From NCBI GenBank assembly GCA_946887075.1, contig CAMPKA010000024.1, forward strand, positions 1 to 42,106: 42,106 nucleotides of DNA, written 5' to 3'. This DNA comes from an uncultured Salinimicrobium sp. (lineage in GTDB: Bacteria; Bacteroidota; Bacteroidia; Flavobacteriales; Flavobacteriaceae). Shown here piece after piece: positions 1 through 7,157 of the stretch. How positions within the stretch are numbered: position 1 is the stretch's first letter; the number at the start of each line of letters is the position of its first letter. A model generated the notes under the pieces. That model saw only the letters and a list, made by a program, of their open reading frames with translations, was not told where the DNA came from and did no database searches. Position numbers and translations under genes: made by a program.

Positions 1-1
1 G

Positions 2-1036
2 GTGATGTCCATGACACCACAGACAGGGGAGGTAAAGGCCTGGGTCGGGGGTATTAATTTCAAGCATTTCAAATACGATCACGTTAAGCAAGGGAAACGT
101 CAGGTGGGATCAACTTTTAAGCCCTTCGTATATGCCACCGCCATCGATCAGCTCCATCTTTCCCCTTGTGACACCCTTCCACAAAGTCTCCACACTATCG
201 AGGCCGGACGTCACGGCAATATCAAGGACTGGACTCCTCGTAATAGCGGGGACGATTATTCAGGGATGGTTAGTCTGAAGCAGGGACTGGCAAACTCCGT
301 CAATACTGTGACTGCCCGTTTGATTGATCGGGTAGGTCCCAAACCTGTCATAGACCTTGTCGAAAAATTGGGAATTGATACTGATAATATCCCCGCCGTT
401 CCTTCAATTGCACTTGGTTCTGCGGACATTAGCTTATTTGATATGGTCGCCGCATACAGTGCCTTTGTGAACGAAGGTGTTTATGTGAAGCCCGTAGTCG
501 TGACAAGAATCGAGGACAAGAACGGAACCATTCTTTATCAGAATGTGCCTCAGACGAGGGATGTTCTAAGCGAGGAGGCAGCCTACGTGACGGTGAACCT
601 GATGGAAGGGGTGACGCAATACGGCTCGGGAACCAGGCTGCGGGGTAACTGGGCCAGGGGTTCGGAATTATACGAGAGGGTCATCACCGGATATCCGTAT
701 GAATTCACCAATCCTATTGCGGGGAAAACCGGAACCACACAGAATCAAAGTGATGGTTGGTTTATTGGAATGGTGCCCAACCTGGTTACAGGAGTATGGG
801 TCGGAGCGGAAAACCGATCTGTCCATTTCCCTGGAATCGCCTATGGTCAAGGTGCCACCATGGCCTTACCCATCTGGGCACTCTATATGGAAAAGGTTTA
901 TGCGGATGAGGAACTTAACATCTCTAAAGAGGCTTTTCCCGCACCCGAAAAACTCACCATACATCTCGATTGCAGCACCTATGGGGAGAGCGGGATTGAA
1001 GAAGGGGATGATATTCCGGACGAATTGGATTTTTGA
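2..1036 (+). CDS. Class A penicillin-binding protein (PBP1A-like), C-terminal part, 5' end outside window
   Basis: Transpeptidase half of a bifunctional peptidoglycan synthase, acting on the periplasmic side of the inner membrane to cross-link stem peptides. The visible 344 residues carry all three penicillin-binding motifs: the SxxK box STFK (Ser about 37 of the visible part), SVN (about 99-101) and KTG (about 242-244, in AGKTGTTQ). The glycosyltransferase domain and membrane anchor must lie upstream, because the first visible residues already read as the conserved strand just before SxxK; the GTG at the left edge is therefore not a true start. The gene ends in an acidic tail of about 15 residues. 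The CoA-transferase genes follow 69 bp later on the same strand with no obvious functional link. Family assignment is firm; which PBP1 paralogue it is cannot be told. Confidence 0.93.
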   Translation: MMSMTPQTGEVKAWVGGINFKHFKYDHVKQGKRQVGSTFKPFVYATAIDQLHLSPCDTLPQSLHTIEAGRHGNIKDWTPRNSGDDYSGMVSLKQGLANSVNTVTARLIDRVGPKPVIDLVEKLGIDTDNIPAVPSIALGSADISLFDMVAAYSAFVNEGVYVKPVVVTRIEDKNGTILYQNVPQTRDVLSEEAAYVTVNLMEGVTQYGSGTRLRGNWARGSELYERVITGYPYEFTNPIAGKTGTTQNQSDGWFIGMVPNLVTGVWVGAENRSVHFPGIAYGQGATMALPIWALYMEKVYADEELNISKEAFPAPEKLTIHLDCSTYGESGIEEGDDIPDELDF

Positions 1037-1105
1037 TCCAGAAGATCCAGAAGCCCGCCATTGCGACGGCTGGAATATTTCGTATTTTAGGACTAAAACA
1101 GCAAT

Positions 1106-1810
1106 ATGATCAGTAAGAACGTAAAGGATGTTCAGAAAGCGTTGGAAGGAGTCAGCGACGGTATGACCCTCATGCTCGGAGGATTCGGATTGAGTGGAAT
1201 TCCGGAGAATGCCATAGCTGAACTGGTTAGGCTTAATGTGAAGAATCTGACCTGTATCTCCAACAATGCCGGGGTCGACGACTTCGGTTTAGGACTTCTG
1301 CTGCGAAAAAAGCAAATCGATAAGATGATTTCTTCCTATGTAGGGGAGAATGCAGAATTCGAAAGACAGATGTTGAGCGGGGAGCTGGAGGTCGAGCTGA
1401 CGCCGCAGGGTACCCTGGCAGCCAAATGTCAGGCAGCGCAACAAGGTTTCCCCGCCATCTTTACCCCAGCAGGATATGGAACGGAGGTTGCCCTGGGAAA
1501 GGAGACCAGGGAATTCGATGGTAAGATGTATGTCCTGGAACATGCCTTTAAGGCTGATTTTGCCTTTGTGAAGGCCTGGAAGGGGGATAAGGCAGGAAAT
1601 CTGGTTTTCAAAGGGACTGCCCGGAATTTCAACCCTGTCATGTGCGGAGCTGCCACGATAACAGTCGCGGAGGTTGAAGAGCTGGTCGAACCGGGAGAAC
1701 TGGATCCTAACCAGATCCATATTCCGGGGATATTTGTACAACGCATCTTCCAGGGGAGTAGGTACGAAAAGCGGATAGAACAAAGAACCGTAAGAAAGGT
1801 CCAGGGATAA
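1106..1810 (+). CDS. scoA: 3-oxoacid CoA-transferase subunit A
   Basis: Alpha subunit of a succinyl-CoA:3-ketoacid (or related) CoA-transferase, a cytosolic heterotetramer that moves CoA from succinyl-CoA to acetoacetate or similar acids. The 234 residues match the usual subunit length and start with the glycine-rich motif GGFGLSGIPEN (about 26-36) and SNNAGVDDFGLG, typical of the Pfam CoA_trans family, subunit A. The subunit B gene follows after 23 bp on the same strand, so the two are almost surely co-transcribed. The precise acid specificity (acetoacetate against butyrate or oxoadipate) cannot be fixed from sequence; the SCOT type is the closest reading. Confidence 0.9.
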   Translation: MISKNVKDVQKALEGVSDGMTLMLGGFGLSGIPENAIAELVRLNVKNLTCISNNAGVDDFGLGLLLRKKQIDKMISSYVGENAEFERQMLSGELEVELTPQGTLAAKCQAAQQGFPAIFTPAGYGTEVALGKETREFDGKMYVLEHAFKADFAFVKAWKGDKAGNLVFKGTARNFNPVMCGAATITVAEVEELVEPGELDPNQIHIPGIFVQRIFQGSRYEKRIEQRTVRKVQG

Positions 1811-1833
1811 GAAATCAAAAGCGATCCATAGAT

Positions 1834-2487
1834 ATGTTAGATAAAGAAGGAATAGCCAGACGAATAGCCCGAGAAGTCCGAGACGGATATTATGTCAACC
1901 TTGGAATAGGAATACCTACACTGGTCGCTAACTTTGTCCGGGAGGATATCGAGGTGGAATTTCAGAGTGAGAATGGGATCTTGGGCATGGGACCCTTTCC
2001 CTATGAAGGGGAGGAGGATCCCGATCTTATCAACGCTGGGAAGCAGACGATTACCGCCCTGCCCGGGGCTAGCTTTTTTGACTCCGCCATGAGCTTCGGT
2101 ATGATCAGGGGGCAACATGTGGACCTCACGATTTTGGGGGCCATGGAAGTCGCTGAGAACGGAGACATCGCGAACTGGAAAATCCCTGGTAAAATGGTCA
2201 AAGGAATGGGTGGTGCCATGGATCTTGTTTCGAGTGCTGAAAATATCATTGTGGCCATGATGCATACGAACCGAGCAGGAGAGTCAAAATTGCTAAAAAG
2301 ATGTACCCTTCCCCTGACCGGAGTTGGCTGTGTAAAGAAAATAGTCACCAATCTGGCCGTCATTGAGGTGACCTCTCAAGGATTTAAATTACTAGAACGC
2401 GCCCCCGGGGTGAGCGTGGAAGAAATCAGGAGGTCGACCGAAGGAAACCTTGTGGTCCCTGACCAGGTTCCTGAAATGCAGGTCTAA
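1834..2487 (+). CDS. scoB: 3-oxoacid CoA-transferase subunit B
   Basis: Beta subunit, carrying the catalytic residue of the CoA-transferase. The motif SENGILGMGP contains the glutamate (about residue 46) that forms the glutamyl-CoA thioester in this family. The N-terminal GYYVNLGIGIPT and the later AMEVAENGDIANW and KGMGGAMDL segments are also standard. At 217 residues it has normal length. It pairs with scoA 23 bp upstream and ends 19 bp before a convergent gene. The pair would let the cell use or form acetoacetyl-CoA during ketone-body, amino-acid or fatty-acid breakdown; that role is inferred from the family. Confidence 0.92.
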   Translation: MLDKEGIARRIAREVRDGYYVNLGIGIPTLVANFVREDIEVEFQSENGILGMGPFPYEGEEDPDLINAGKQTITALPGASFFDSAMSFGMIRGQHVDLTILGAMEVAENGDIANWKIPGKMVKGMGGAMDLVSSAENIIVAMMHTNRAGESKLLKRCTLPLTGVGCVKKIVTNLAVIEVTSQGFKLLERAPGVSVEEIRRSTEGNLVVPDQVPEMQV

Positions 2488-2506
2488 TGAAAGCCCGGAC
2501 GATTGC

Positions 2507-2869
2507 CTAGTCGAGCAGAGAGGTCGAATGCTTCTCCAGATTCACCAGAAAATCAATGGCTTCATTTAATGGAAGAATTTTTCCTCGGGTATTGTGCTGG
2601 GAAAAATATTCATGCCAGTCGGACTGCTCCACAGCCTTCTCAAATTCCTTGGCAACTTCCAGGGAAGGCATCTTCCATACTGCAAAGTAGCGATAATCAC
2701 CACGATATGGCGTGTGTTCATCGTTCATGGCCCAGCCAAGATTTTCAATCCCTTTTTCCTGGAGGCCACTCATTCCCTCCTGAACCTTTTCCATATACTC
2801 CCTTCTCTTCTCTTTAGAAAGGTCCATCCATTTTTCTGTGACATTCCATTGTTCTACATAAAGATACAT
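2507..2869 (-). CDS. Small uncharacterised protein, resembles the DUF6616 family
   Basis: A 120-residue soluble protein without signal peptide or membrane segment. It begins MYLYVEQWNVTEKW, continues with a charged helix, and contains GWAMNDEH and a YRYFAVWKMPS strand, which looks like a ferredoxin-like alpha/beta fold of the dimeric-barrel kind. The pattern (YVExWN, GWxxND, YRYxAVWKMP) agrees with my recollection of DUF6616 proteins, whose function is unknown. It is convergent with scoB and separated from the upstream minus-strand serine hydrolase gene by about 125 bp, so it may have its own promoter, although I see no TAnnTTTG box there. No catalytic residues can be assigned. Confidence 0.75.
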   Translation of the reverse strand: MYLYVEQWNVTEKWMDLSKEKRREYMEKVQEGMSGLQEKGIENLGWAMNDEHTPYRGDYRYFAVWKMPSLEVAKEFEKAVEQSDWHEYFSQHNTRGKILPLNEAIDFLVNLEKHSTSLLD

Positions 2870-2926
2870 AACTGCTTAAATTTTGCTATTATAGAAAAGA
2901 ATCCGTGATTTCATCAATAAATATAC

Positions 2927-2948
2927 AGATTTCCTTAGAGGGAATTCT
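2927..2948 (-). terminator. Candidate weak hairpin terminator after the serine hydrolase gene
   Basis: On the minus strand AGAATTCC and GGAAATCT can pair (one mismatch) around a six-base loop, 45 bases past the stop codon of the hydrolase gene. The following sequence is AT-rich but has no clean T run, so this is only a possible terminator. Confidence 0.3.
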
Positions 2949-2993
2949 ATAAATAACATAAACTTAAGAGTGGCAGGTCTTGAGTGACAAAGG

Positions 2994-4148
2994 TTAGGAA
3001 ACGGAAGATGCGCTTAACATTTCATATACCTCCTCCAAGTATTCCCAGAAATCCTCCGGATGGTGTTTCCCTTCGGGCTTGTTGCCTCTTTGCTTTCCCA
3101 ACCTTACGATGATAAGATCATCCTTGGGAACCATGATCACGTATTGCCCGAGAATTCCTCTGAAATAAAAGACTTCCTTTTCATTGAATTCCGCCAGCCA
3201 CACCCCATAGCCGTAATAGGGACTTTCCTCGAATCTCGGACTTGTAAAAGTCTCGATAAGGGCGGGATCTATAAGAACCCTCCCCTCCAATTTGCCCCGG
3301 TCCAGGAAAAGCTTGCCCAGCCGGGCGAAATCCCGGGCATTGGATCCAAGGCAGCAGAAGGCCTTAACCATTCCACTTTTGCGGCTGTCTAACTGCCAAA
3401 GGGCGTCCGTTCTCATACCCAGCGGCTTCCAAAGGCTACGGCTGAGATATTTGGCAAGTGGCACCCCCGTGGCTTTTTCGACGACCATGGCCAGAAGCTG
3501 TGTATTCCCGCTCAGGTACTCGAATTTTCGACCGGGCTCCTCCACGACCTCCAAGTCCAGGATCATATCCCGGATGTCGCTGTCAAAGTATGCTTTAGCG
3601 TTCATAGAAAAGGGATTGTAAAAACTTTCGTCCCAATTCAATCCTGACGACATCGATGCAAGGTCCCCGACTGTAAGGGCCGGATCGAACTGTGGAAAGA
3701 AATCGGCCACTGGTTGGCTGAGATTTTGGATGTCTCCTTCGGTTATGGCCCTTCCCAGCAACGCGACCACCACGCTTTTTGCCATGGAAAAAGAATTTGT
3801 CAGAGACTCTGGACCATAATCGGCGGCATAGGTCTCGTGAAGAATACTGTCGTTCTTTACCACCAGAAATGCCACAGTCTCCAATTCCGAATGAAGCTTT
3901 AGAAGCTCTGGTGTCGGTCTGAGCCCATTGTATTTTTGGTGTAATGGCCAGGCATCCGCTTCAGCCGGGGCTTGTACAATGGCATTATCAAAATGTGGGA
4001 AGTCGTCGATATAGGCAGTGGAATGGCCACTTAAATAGATAGTCCTGATTCCTTTGAGCAGGTAATCATAATCGAAAATGAACAGTATAGCCGTCAAAAA
4101 CAGGAGGACGATAACTGTACCGGCCAGGATTTTCCCAAAGATTCTCAT
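2994..4148 (-). CDS. Serine hydrolase of the beta-lactamase/penicillin-binding superfamily (COG1680-like), membrane anchored
   Basis: A class C beta-lactamase-like serine hydrolase (esterase, D-aminopeptidase or similar) facing the periplasm. One hydrophobic segment directly after the start (FGKILAGTVIVLLFLTAILFI) serves as signal anchor. The SxxK motif is SMAK (about residues 121-124 from this start), the second motif is YLSGNTQ, and the third region is around YYGYGVWL and FRGILGQY near the end. I chose the ATG at 4148 rather than the longer frame beginning at 4172. It gives a classic four-base ATGA overlap with the stop of the upstream alkyltransferase gene and puts the hydrophobic segment right at the N-terminus. 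Substrate unknown. The third motif lacks a clear KTG or HTG, as is common in this family. Confidence 0.82.
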   Translation of the reverse strand: MRIFGKILAGTVIVLLFLTAILFIFDYDYLLKGIRTIYLSGHSTAYIDDFPHFDNAIVQAPAEADAWPLHQKYNGLRPTPELLKLHSELETVAFLVVKNDSILHETYAADYGPESLTNSFSMAKSVVVALLGRAITEGDIQNLSQPVADFFPQFDPALTVGDLASMSSGLNWDESFYNPFSMNAKAYFDSDIRDMILDLEVVEEPGRKFEYLSGNTQLLAMVVEKATGVPLAKYLSRSLWKPLGMRTDALWQLDSRKSGMVKAFCCLGSNARDFARLGKLFLDRGKLEGRVLIDPALIETFTSPRFEESPYYGYGVWLAEFNEKEVFYFRGILGQYVIMVPKDDLIIVRLGKQRGNKPEGKHHPEDFWEYLEEVYEMLSASSVS

Positions 4149-4639
4149 GAAAACAAAACTTGTTGCCGCCACCCTTGTTCATGGTCCAGCAGCCATTTTT
4201 TCCTCCAGATTCCTCCTGCGTAACCCGTAAGCTTCCCATCGCTTCCGATTACCCGGTGGCAGGGGATGAGCAACCAGAGCGGATTTTGTCCGTTTGCTGC
4301 TGCTACTGCCCTGATAGCACGAGGATCTCCAGCCTTTTTTGCCAGGTCGTAATAGGACCAGGTTTTGCCGAACGGGATATCCAGAAGCAAGGTCCAGATC
4401 CTTTTCTGAAATGGGGTCCCTTCAGGATCCACATCTAGATCAAATTCTTTTCTGCTCCCTTCGAAATATTCCAAGACCTGCTTGCTCGCCTCCCTGAATT
4501 CCCCGGTCACCTGTTCCCTCTTCCCTTCAGGATCCTCAAACCTGAGACTTTTGATACGACCGCTACCCCCGGTTATCACCGCCATTCCCAGAGGAGTAAG
4601 AAAGCTTGTGCTACCAGTCTTCATTTTCTGAGGTTTCAT
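4145..4639 (-). CDS. ogt: Methylated-DNA--protein-cysteine S-methyltransferase
   Basis: Suicide DNA-repair protein that takes methyl or alkyl groups from O6-alkylguanine onto its own cysteine. The active-site motif is PCHRVIG with Cys about 127. The helix-turn-helix wing before it (AIRAVAAANGQNP) and GYAGGIWRKKWLLDHE after it are family hallmarks. At 164 residues it is the Ogt/MGMT type, without an Ada AdaA domain. It overlaps the CNNM gene upstream (stop at 4611) and the serine hydrolase downstream (ATGA). An internal ATG at 4624 would shorten it by five residues and the overlap to 14 bases; neither start has a strong ribosome-binding site. The three overlapping genes look co-transcribed though functionally unrelated. 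Confidence 0.93.
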   Translation of the reverse strand: MKPQKMKTGSTSFLTPLGMAVITGGSGRIKSLRFEDPEGKREQVTGEFREASKQVLEYFEGSRKEFDLDVDPEGTPFQKRIWTLLLDIPFGKTWSYYDLAKKAGDPRAIRAVAAANGQNPLWLLIPCHRVIGSDGKLTGYAGGIWRKKWLLDHEQGWRQQVLFS

Positions 4640-5690
4640 CTATGATCCCGAGCTTTCGTGCCCGTTTCCTCCATTTTTTTCTTGCAAGCACCTGCATATC
4701 TTCTATGTTGTCACTTTCGTCCATGATTTCATAGCCAAGAAGGGTCTCAATAATATCCTCCATGCTCAGCAGGCCGATGGTGTTACCAAACGAATCAACT
4801 ACAATACCCAAATGTGTTCTTTTAGCGAGGAAATTTTCAAAGAGTTTCGGGATAGGAGTATCGGCAGAGGTGATATGGATCTCCCTTTTAATACTGCTTA
4901 GCGGCTGACTTCCCTGAGCGTCGAGCATACGCTCCAGCACATCATCCTTCAAGATAAATCCAGATATGTTATTGGGCACTTCCTCATAAACAGGGATTCT
5001 GGAAAACTTCAGGTTTTTATGGTTTCGATGGAATTCTTCAATGGTGGTTTTCTCGTTCTCAGTAACGGCAACTGAAAATGGGGTCATAATATCCTTGGAG
5101 CGCACGGAACCGAAAAGAAGCATATTCTTAATGAAAGTGCTTTCCTTCTCTTCAAAAACCCCTTCTTCCTCTGCAGATTCTGTAATTGCCAAGAATTCCT
5201 CCCGGCTCAGGTTATTGACGTGGGCAGATTTTCCCACCACCCGTGTAGTCAGCATCATTAAATGCAAAATACCGGTATACTTTAGAGGCAGGATCAGGAT
5301 TCGCAAAGCAGTCGCGGTGAAACGACCGAGGGACTTCCAGTAGGTGGCCCCAATGGTTTTGGGAATGATCTCTGAAAGAATCAGTATAGCAAGGGTCATA
5401 AGGGCTGAAACCAATCCGATTGCCTTTCCACCTTCCGGAAAAATTTTCTCCGCCTGAATACCAACCATCAAGGCCCCGACGGTATGGGCTATGGTATTGA
5501 CCGTGAGGATCGCGATCAGGGGTTCATCGACGTTCTGTTTGAGATGGGTGATTTCCTTGGCATACCTTTTTCCTTCCTTGTCTTTCATTTTAAGAAAGCT
5601 TGGGGTGTAGCTTAAAAAGGCGGCTTCCAGGATAGAACATAGGAAGGAGAAAAAAATCGCCAGGAATGCGTAAAAAAGGAGTAGCCCCAT
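4611..5690 (-). CDS. CNNM-domain (DUF21) membrane protein with tandem CBS domains, CorC/hemolysin-C family
   Basis: Inner-membrane protein of the CNNM/CorB type, a family tied to divalent cation (Mg, Co) homeostasis. The N-terminal 150 or so residues are hydrophobic, with segments near 3-25, 65-85 and 95-115 and another near 130-150, as in DUF21. They are followed by an acidic linker (LSREEFLAITESAEEEGVFEEKE, written here only as landmark LSREEF to EEKE) and two CBS domains starting at SKDIMTP and ending with the motif IVVDSFGNTIGLLSMEDIIE. A basic tail closes the protein. The frame is open to a TTG at 5732, but the ATG at 5690 starts directly with the first transmembrane helix (MGLLLFYAFLAIFF), so I prefer it; length 359. 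The terminal CorC_HlyC domain seen in longer relatives is absent. Confidence 0.87.
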   Translation of the reverse strand: MGLLLFYAFLAIFFSFLCSILEAAFLSYTPSFLKMKDKEGKRYAKEITHLKQNVDEPLIAILTVNTIAHTVGALMVGIQAEKIFPEGGKAIGLVSALMTLAILILSEIIPKTIGATYWKSLGRFTATALRILILPLKYTGILHLMMLTTRVVGKSAHVNNLSREEFLAITESAEEEGVFEEKESTFIKNMLLFGSVRSKDIMTPFSVAVTENEKTTIEEFHRNHKNLKFSRIPVYEEVPNNISGFILKDDVLERMLDAQGSQPLSSIKREIHITSADTPIPKLFENFLAKRTHLGIVVDSFGNTIGLLSMEDIIETLLGYEIMDESDNIEDMQVLARKKWRKRARKLGIIDETSENEDW

Positions 5691-6041
5691 TTGTATTGTG
5701 ATATGCTGGTGTGGACTACGCATCCACATCAAGATGAACAGGCATCGAGATTAGCAGACTTCTACAACAGAAAGTCTGCACTTGTTTCTGCTTATCCTTT
5801 GAGACAGGTCCGACGCCAGACGTGAAAATATCTTTTCTTTTTCTTTTGTTGGCGCTCAAGCTGAAAAAAATGCTCTATCCAACTACCTTTTAACACTAAT
5901 CCGGGAAGGATAGCGCTTCTTTTGAAATATACCCCTAAATTAAAAAAATCGTTTCTCTCGCTTCGACCCAAAAAATAAAAGCTCCGGTTTTACACCTTTC
6001 AGAGAACCCTTCTTCAGGTCAGGAATCGACCCCCGGGAAGG
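5691..6041. other. Non-coding interval between the lipoate ligase and CNNM genes
   Basis: About 350 bp without a supportable gene on either strand. It must contain the end of the lipoate-ligase transcript and the leader of the CNNM gene. It holds one perfect inverted repeat (5754-5779, listed separately) and several A/T-rich tracts (5832-5848, 5941-5950, 5971-5980). No TAnnTTTG box was found on the minus strand here. Confidence 0.6.
5754..5779 (-). repeat. Perfect 8-bp inverted repeat (hairpin) in the leader of the CNNM gene
   Basis: GCAGACTT at 5754-5761 and AAGTCTGC at 5772-5779 are perfect reverse complements around a ten-base loop. The structure lies 64 bases upstream of the chosen CNNM start. 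No T run follows in either direction, so it is not an obvious terminator; it could be an RNA leader hairpin or a protein-binding site. Confidence 0.5.
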
Positions 6042-7025
6042 CTAAAACATGATCGCTATAAGGTCATCAGTGGTAATTCCGCGGAAGTACTCCTTCATTT
6101 TGAACTGACCCAGCCTATCTCTGATCGCCCCTTCTTCGTGCCGCACCTCCCTCAGGGCATCCTCAATTGGACCTATGTCGCGAATATGAAAGAAATCACC
6201 CGTAATGCGGACCTCCTGAATAACCCCATTGATCACATTCATATTCATTTCTACGGTCCCTCCAGCAGTTCGGGCTCCCTGCCGGAAATTGTAATCCGGG
6301 GAGTATCCGAAATTCCAGTCCCAGGTGCTGTATTTTTCATCCCGTATCTTTTGTATGTGAGCAAGGTCTTCTGTTGTAAACTCATACTTCCTTGCTTCAG
6401 GAAAGGTTTTGAGAATGTAGTCCATTACCCGACCGGTGAATTCTTCAAGAGAGATTTTTTCCTTTAAATGGTCGCTGATATTGGTAACCCGCTTGGGAAC
6501 GGATTTGACCCCTCTGTCCTTGTACTTGAGCGGATTGATCTTCAGTGCACCACTTACATCCTTCATCTCTGAAGAAAAGAGTAGTGTTCCGTGGTGGAGG
6601 ACCTTGTTCTTAAATACGTGTTCTGCATTCCCTGAGAATTTCTTCCCCTCAATGGTGAGATCATTTCTCCCCTCAAAGCGGGCATCCACCCCAAGTTCTT
6701 TAAGCACCCCTATAATCGGAAGGGTGTAGCGCTCAAAATCGATCATCTCATAACTGTCCCCCGTACGGGTAAATGAGAAATTGAGATTCCCCAGATCGTG
6801 GTAGACTGCACCTCCTCCAGACAATCTTCTGACTACCTTTATTCCGCGTTTCTTAACATAGTCATGATTGATCTCCGCCAGGGTATTCTGATGCTTCCCT
6901 ACTATAATGGCATTATCGTTCCTCCAAAGCATAAAGCAGTCTTCTTTGATGTTTTTGAAGATATACTCATCGGTGGCGATGTTGAAGTAAGGATCGGTAG
7001 AGTGATGTGTGATACAGAGCATCAT
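6042..7025 (-). CDS. lplA: Lipoate--protein ligase A
   Basis: ATP-dependent ligase that activates free lipoate to lipoyl-AMP and attaches it to a lysine of lipoyl domains (pyruvate and 2-oxoglutarate dehydrogenases, GcvH) in the cytosol. The 327 residues show the family signature RRLSGGGAVYHDLGNLNFSF (about 66-85) and the lysine motif GKKFSGNAEH (catalytic Lys about 129). The C-terminal third (from about 250) is the accessory domain, so this is the full-length two-domain form. Two ATGs in a row begin the gene; I keep the first. A minus-strand TACTTTTG box lies 18 bases before the start. The gene is divergent from the S9 peptidase. Confidence 0.95.
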   Translation of the reverse strand: MMLCITHHSTDPYFNIATDEYIFKNIKEDCFMLWRNDNAIIVGKHQNTLAEINHDYVKKRGIKVVRRLSGGGAVYHDLGNLNFSFTRTGDSYEMIDFERYTLPIIGVLKELGVDARFEGRNDLTIEGKKFSGNAEHVFKNKVLHHGTLLFSSEMKDVSGALKINPLKYKDRGVKSVPKRVTNISDHLKEKISLEEFTGRVMDYILKTFPEARKYEFTTEDLAHIQKIRDEKYSTWDWNFGYSPDYNFRQGARTAGGTVEMNMNVINGVIQEVRITGDFFHIRDIGPIEDALREVRHEEGAIRDRLGQFKMKEYFRGITTDDLIAIMF

Positions 7026-7043
7026 TAGTGGTTTAAGGTTTTA

Positions 7044-7051
7044 CAAAAGTA
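7044..7051 (-). promoter_or_regulatory. Candidate -7 box of lplA
   Basis: The minus strand reads TACTTTTG, matching the Bacteroidota -7 consensus TAnnTTTG, 18 bases upstream of the lplA start codon. No TTG was found at the proper -33 spacing. A small hairpin CGGT-TCGG-ACCG (7059-7070) lies just upstream. Confidence 0.5.
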
Positions 7052-7157
7052 CAAAAGGCGGTTCGGACCGTCTGCCAGGGGAGCCAAAAAGAAGAATACG
7101 TCCATTTGCTGAAGGAAGGAAATCACTATCTTGTCAAGCGACCATGTTCACTTAAAA

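Noticed and set aside
2503..2908. Two 104-codon plus-strand frames after scoB
   Set aside because: Antisense to the DUF6616-like gene, whose patterned sequence is more convincing; the plus frames are proline- and serine-rich without structure.
4149..4172. Longer start for the serine hydrolase
   Set aside because: The ATG at 4148 forms an ATGA junction with the alkyltransferase stop and puts the signal anchor at the N-terminus.
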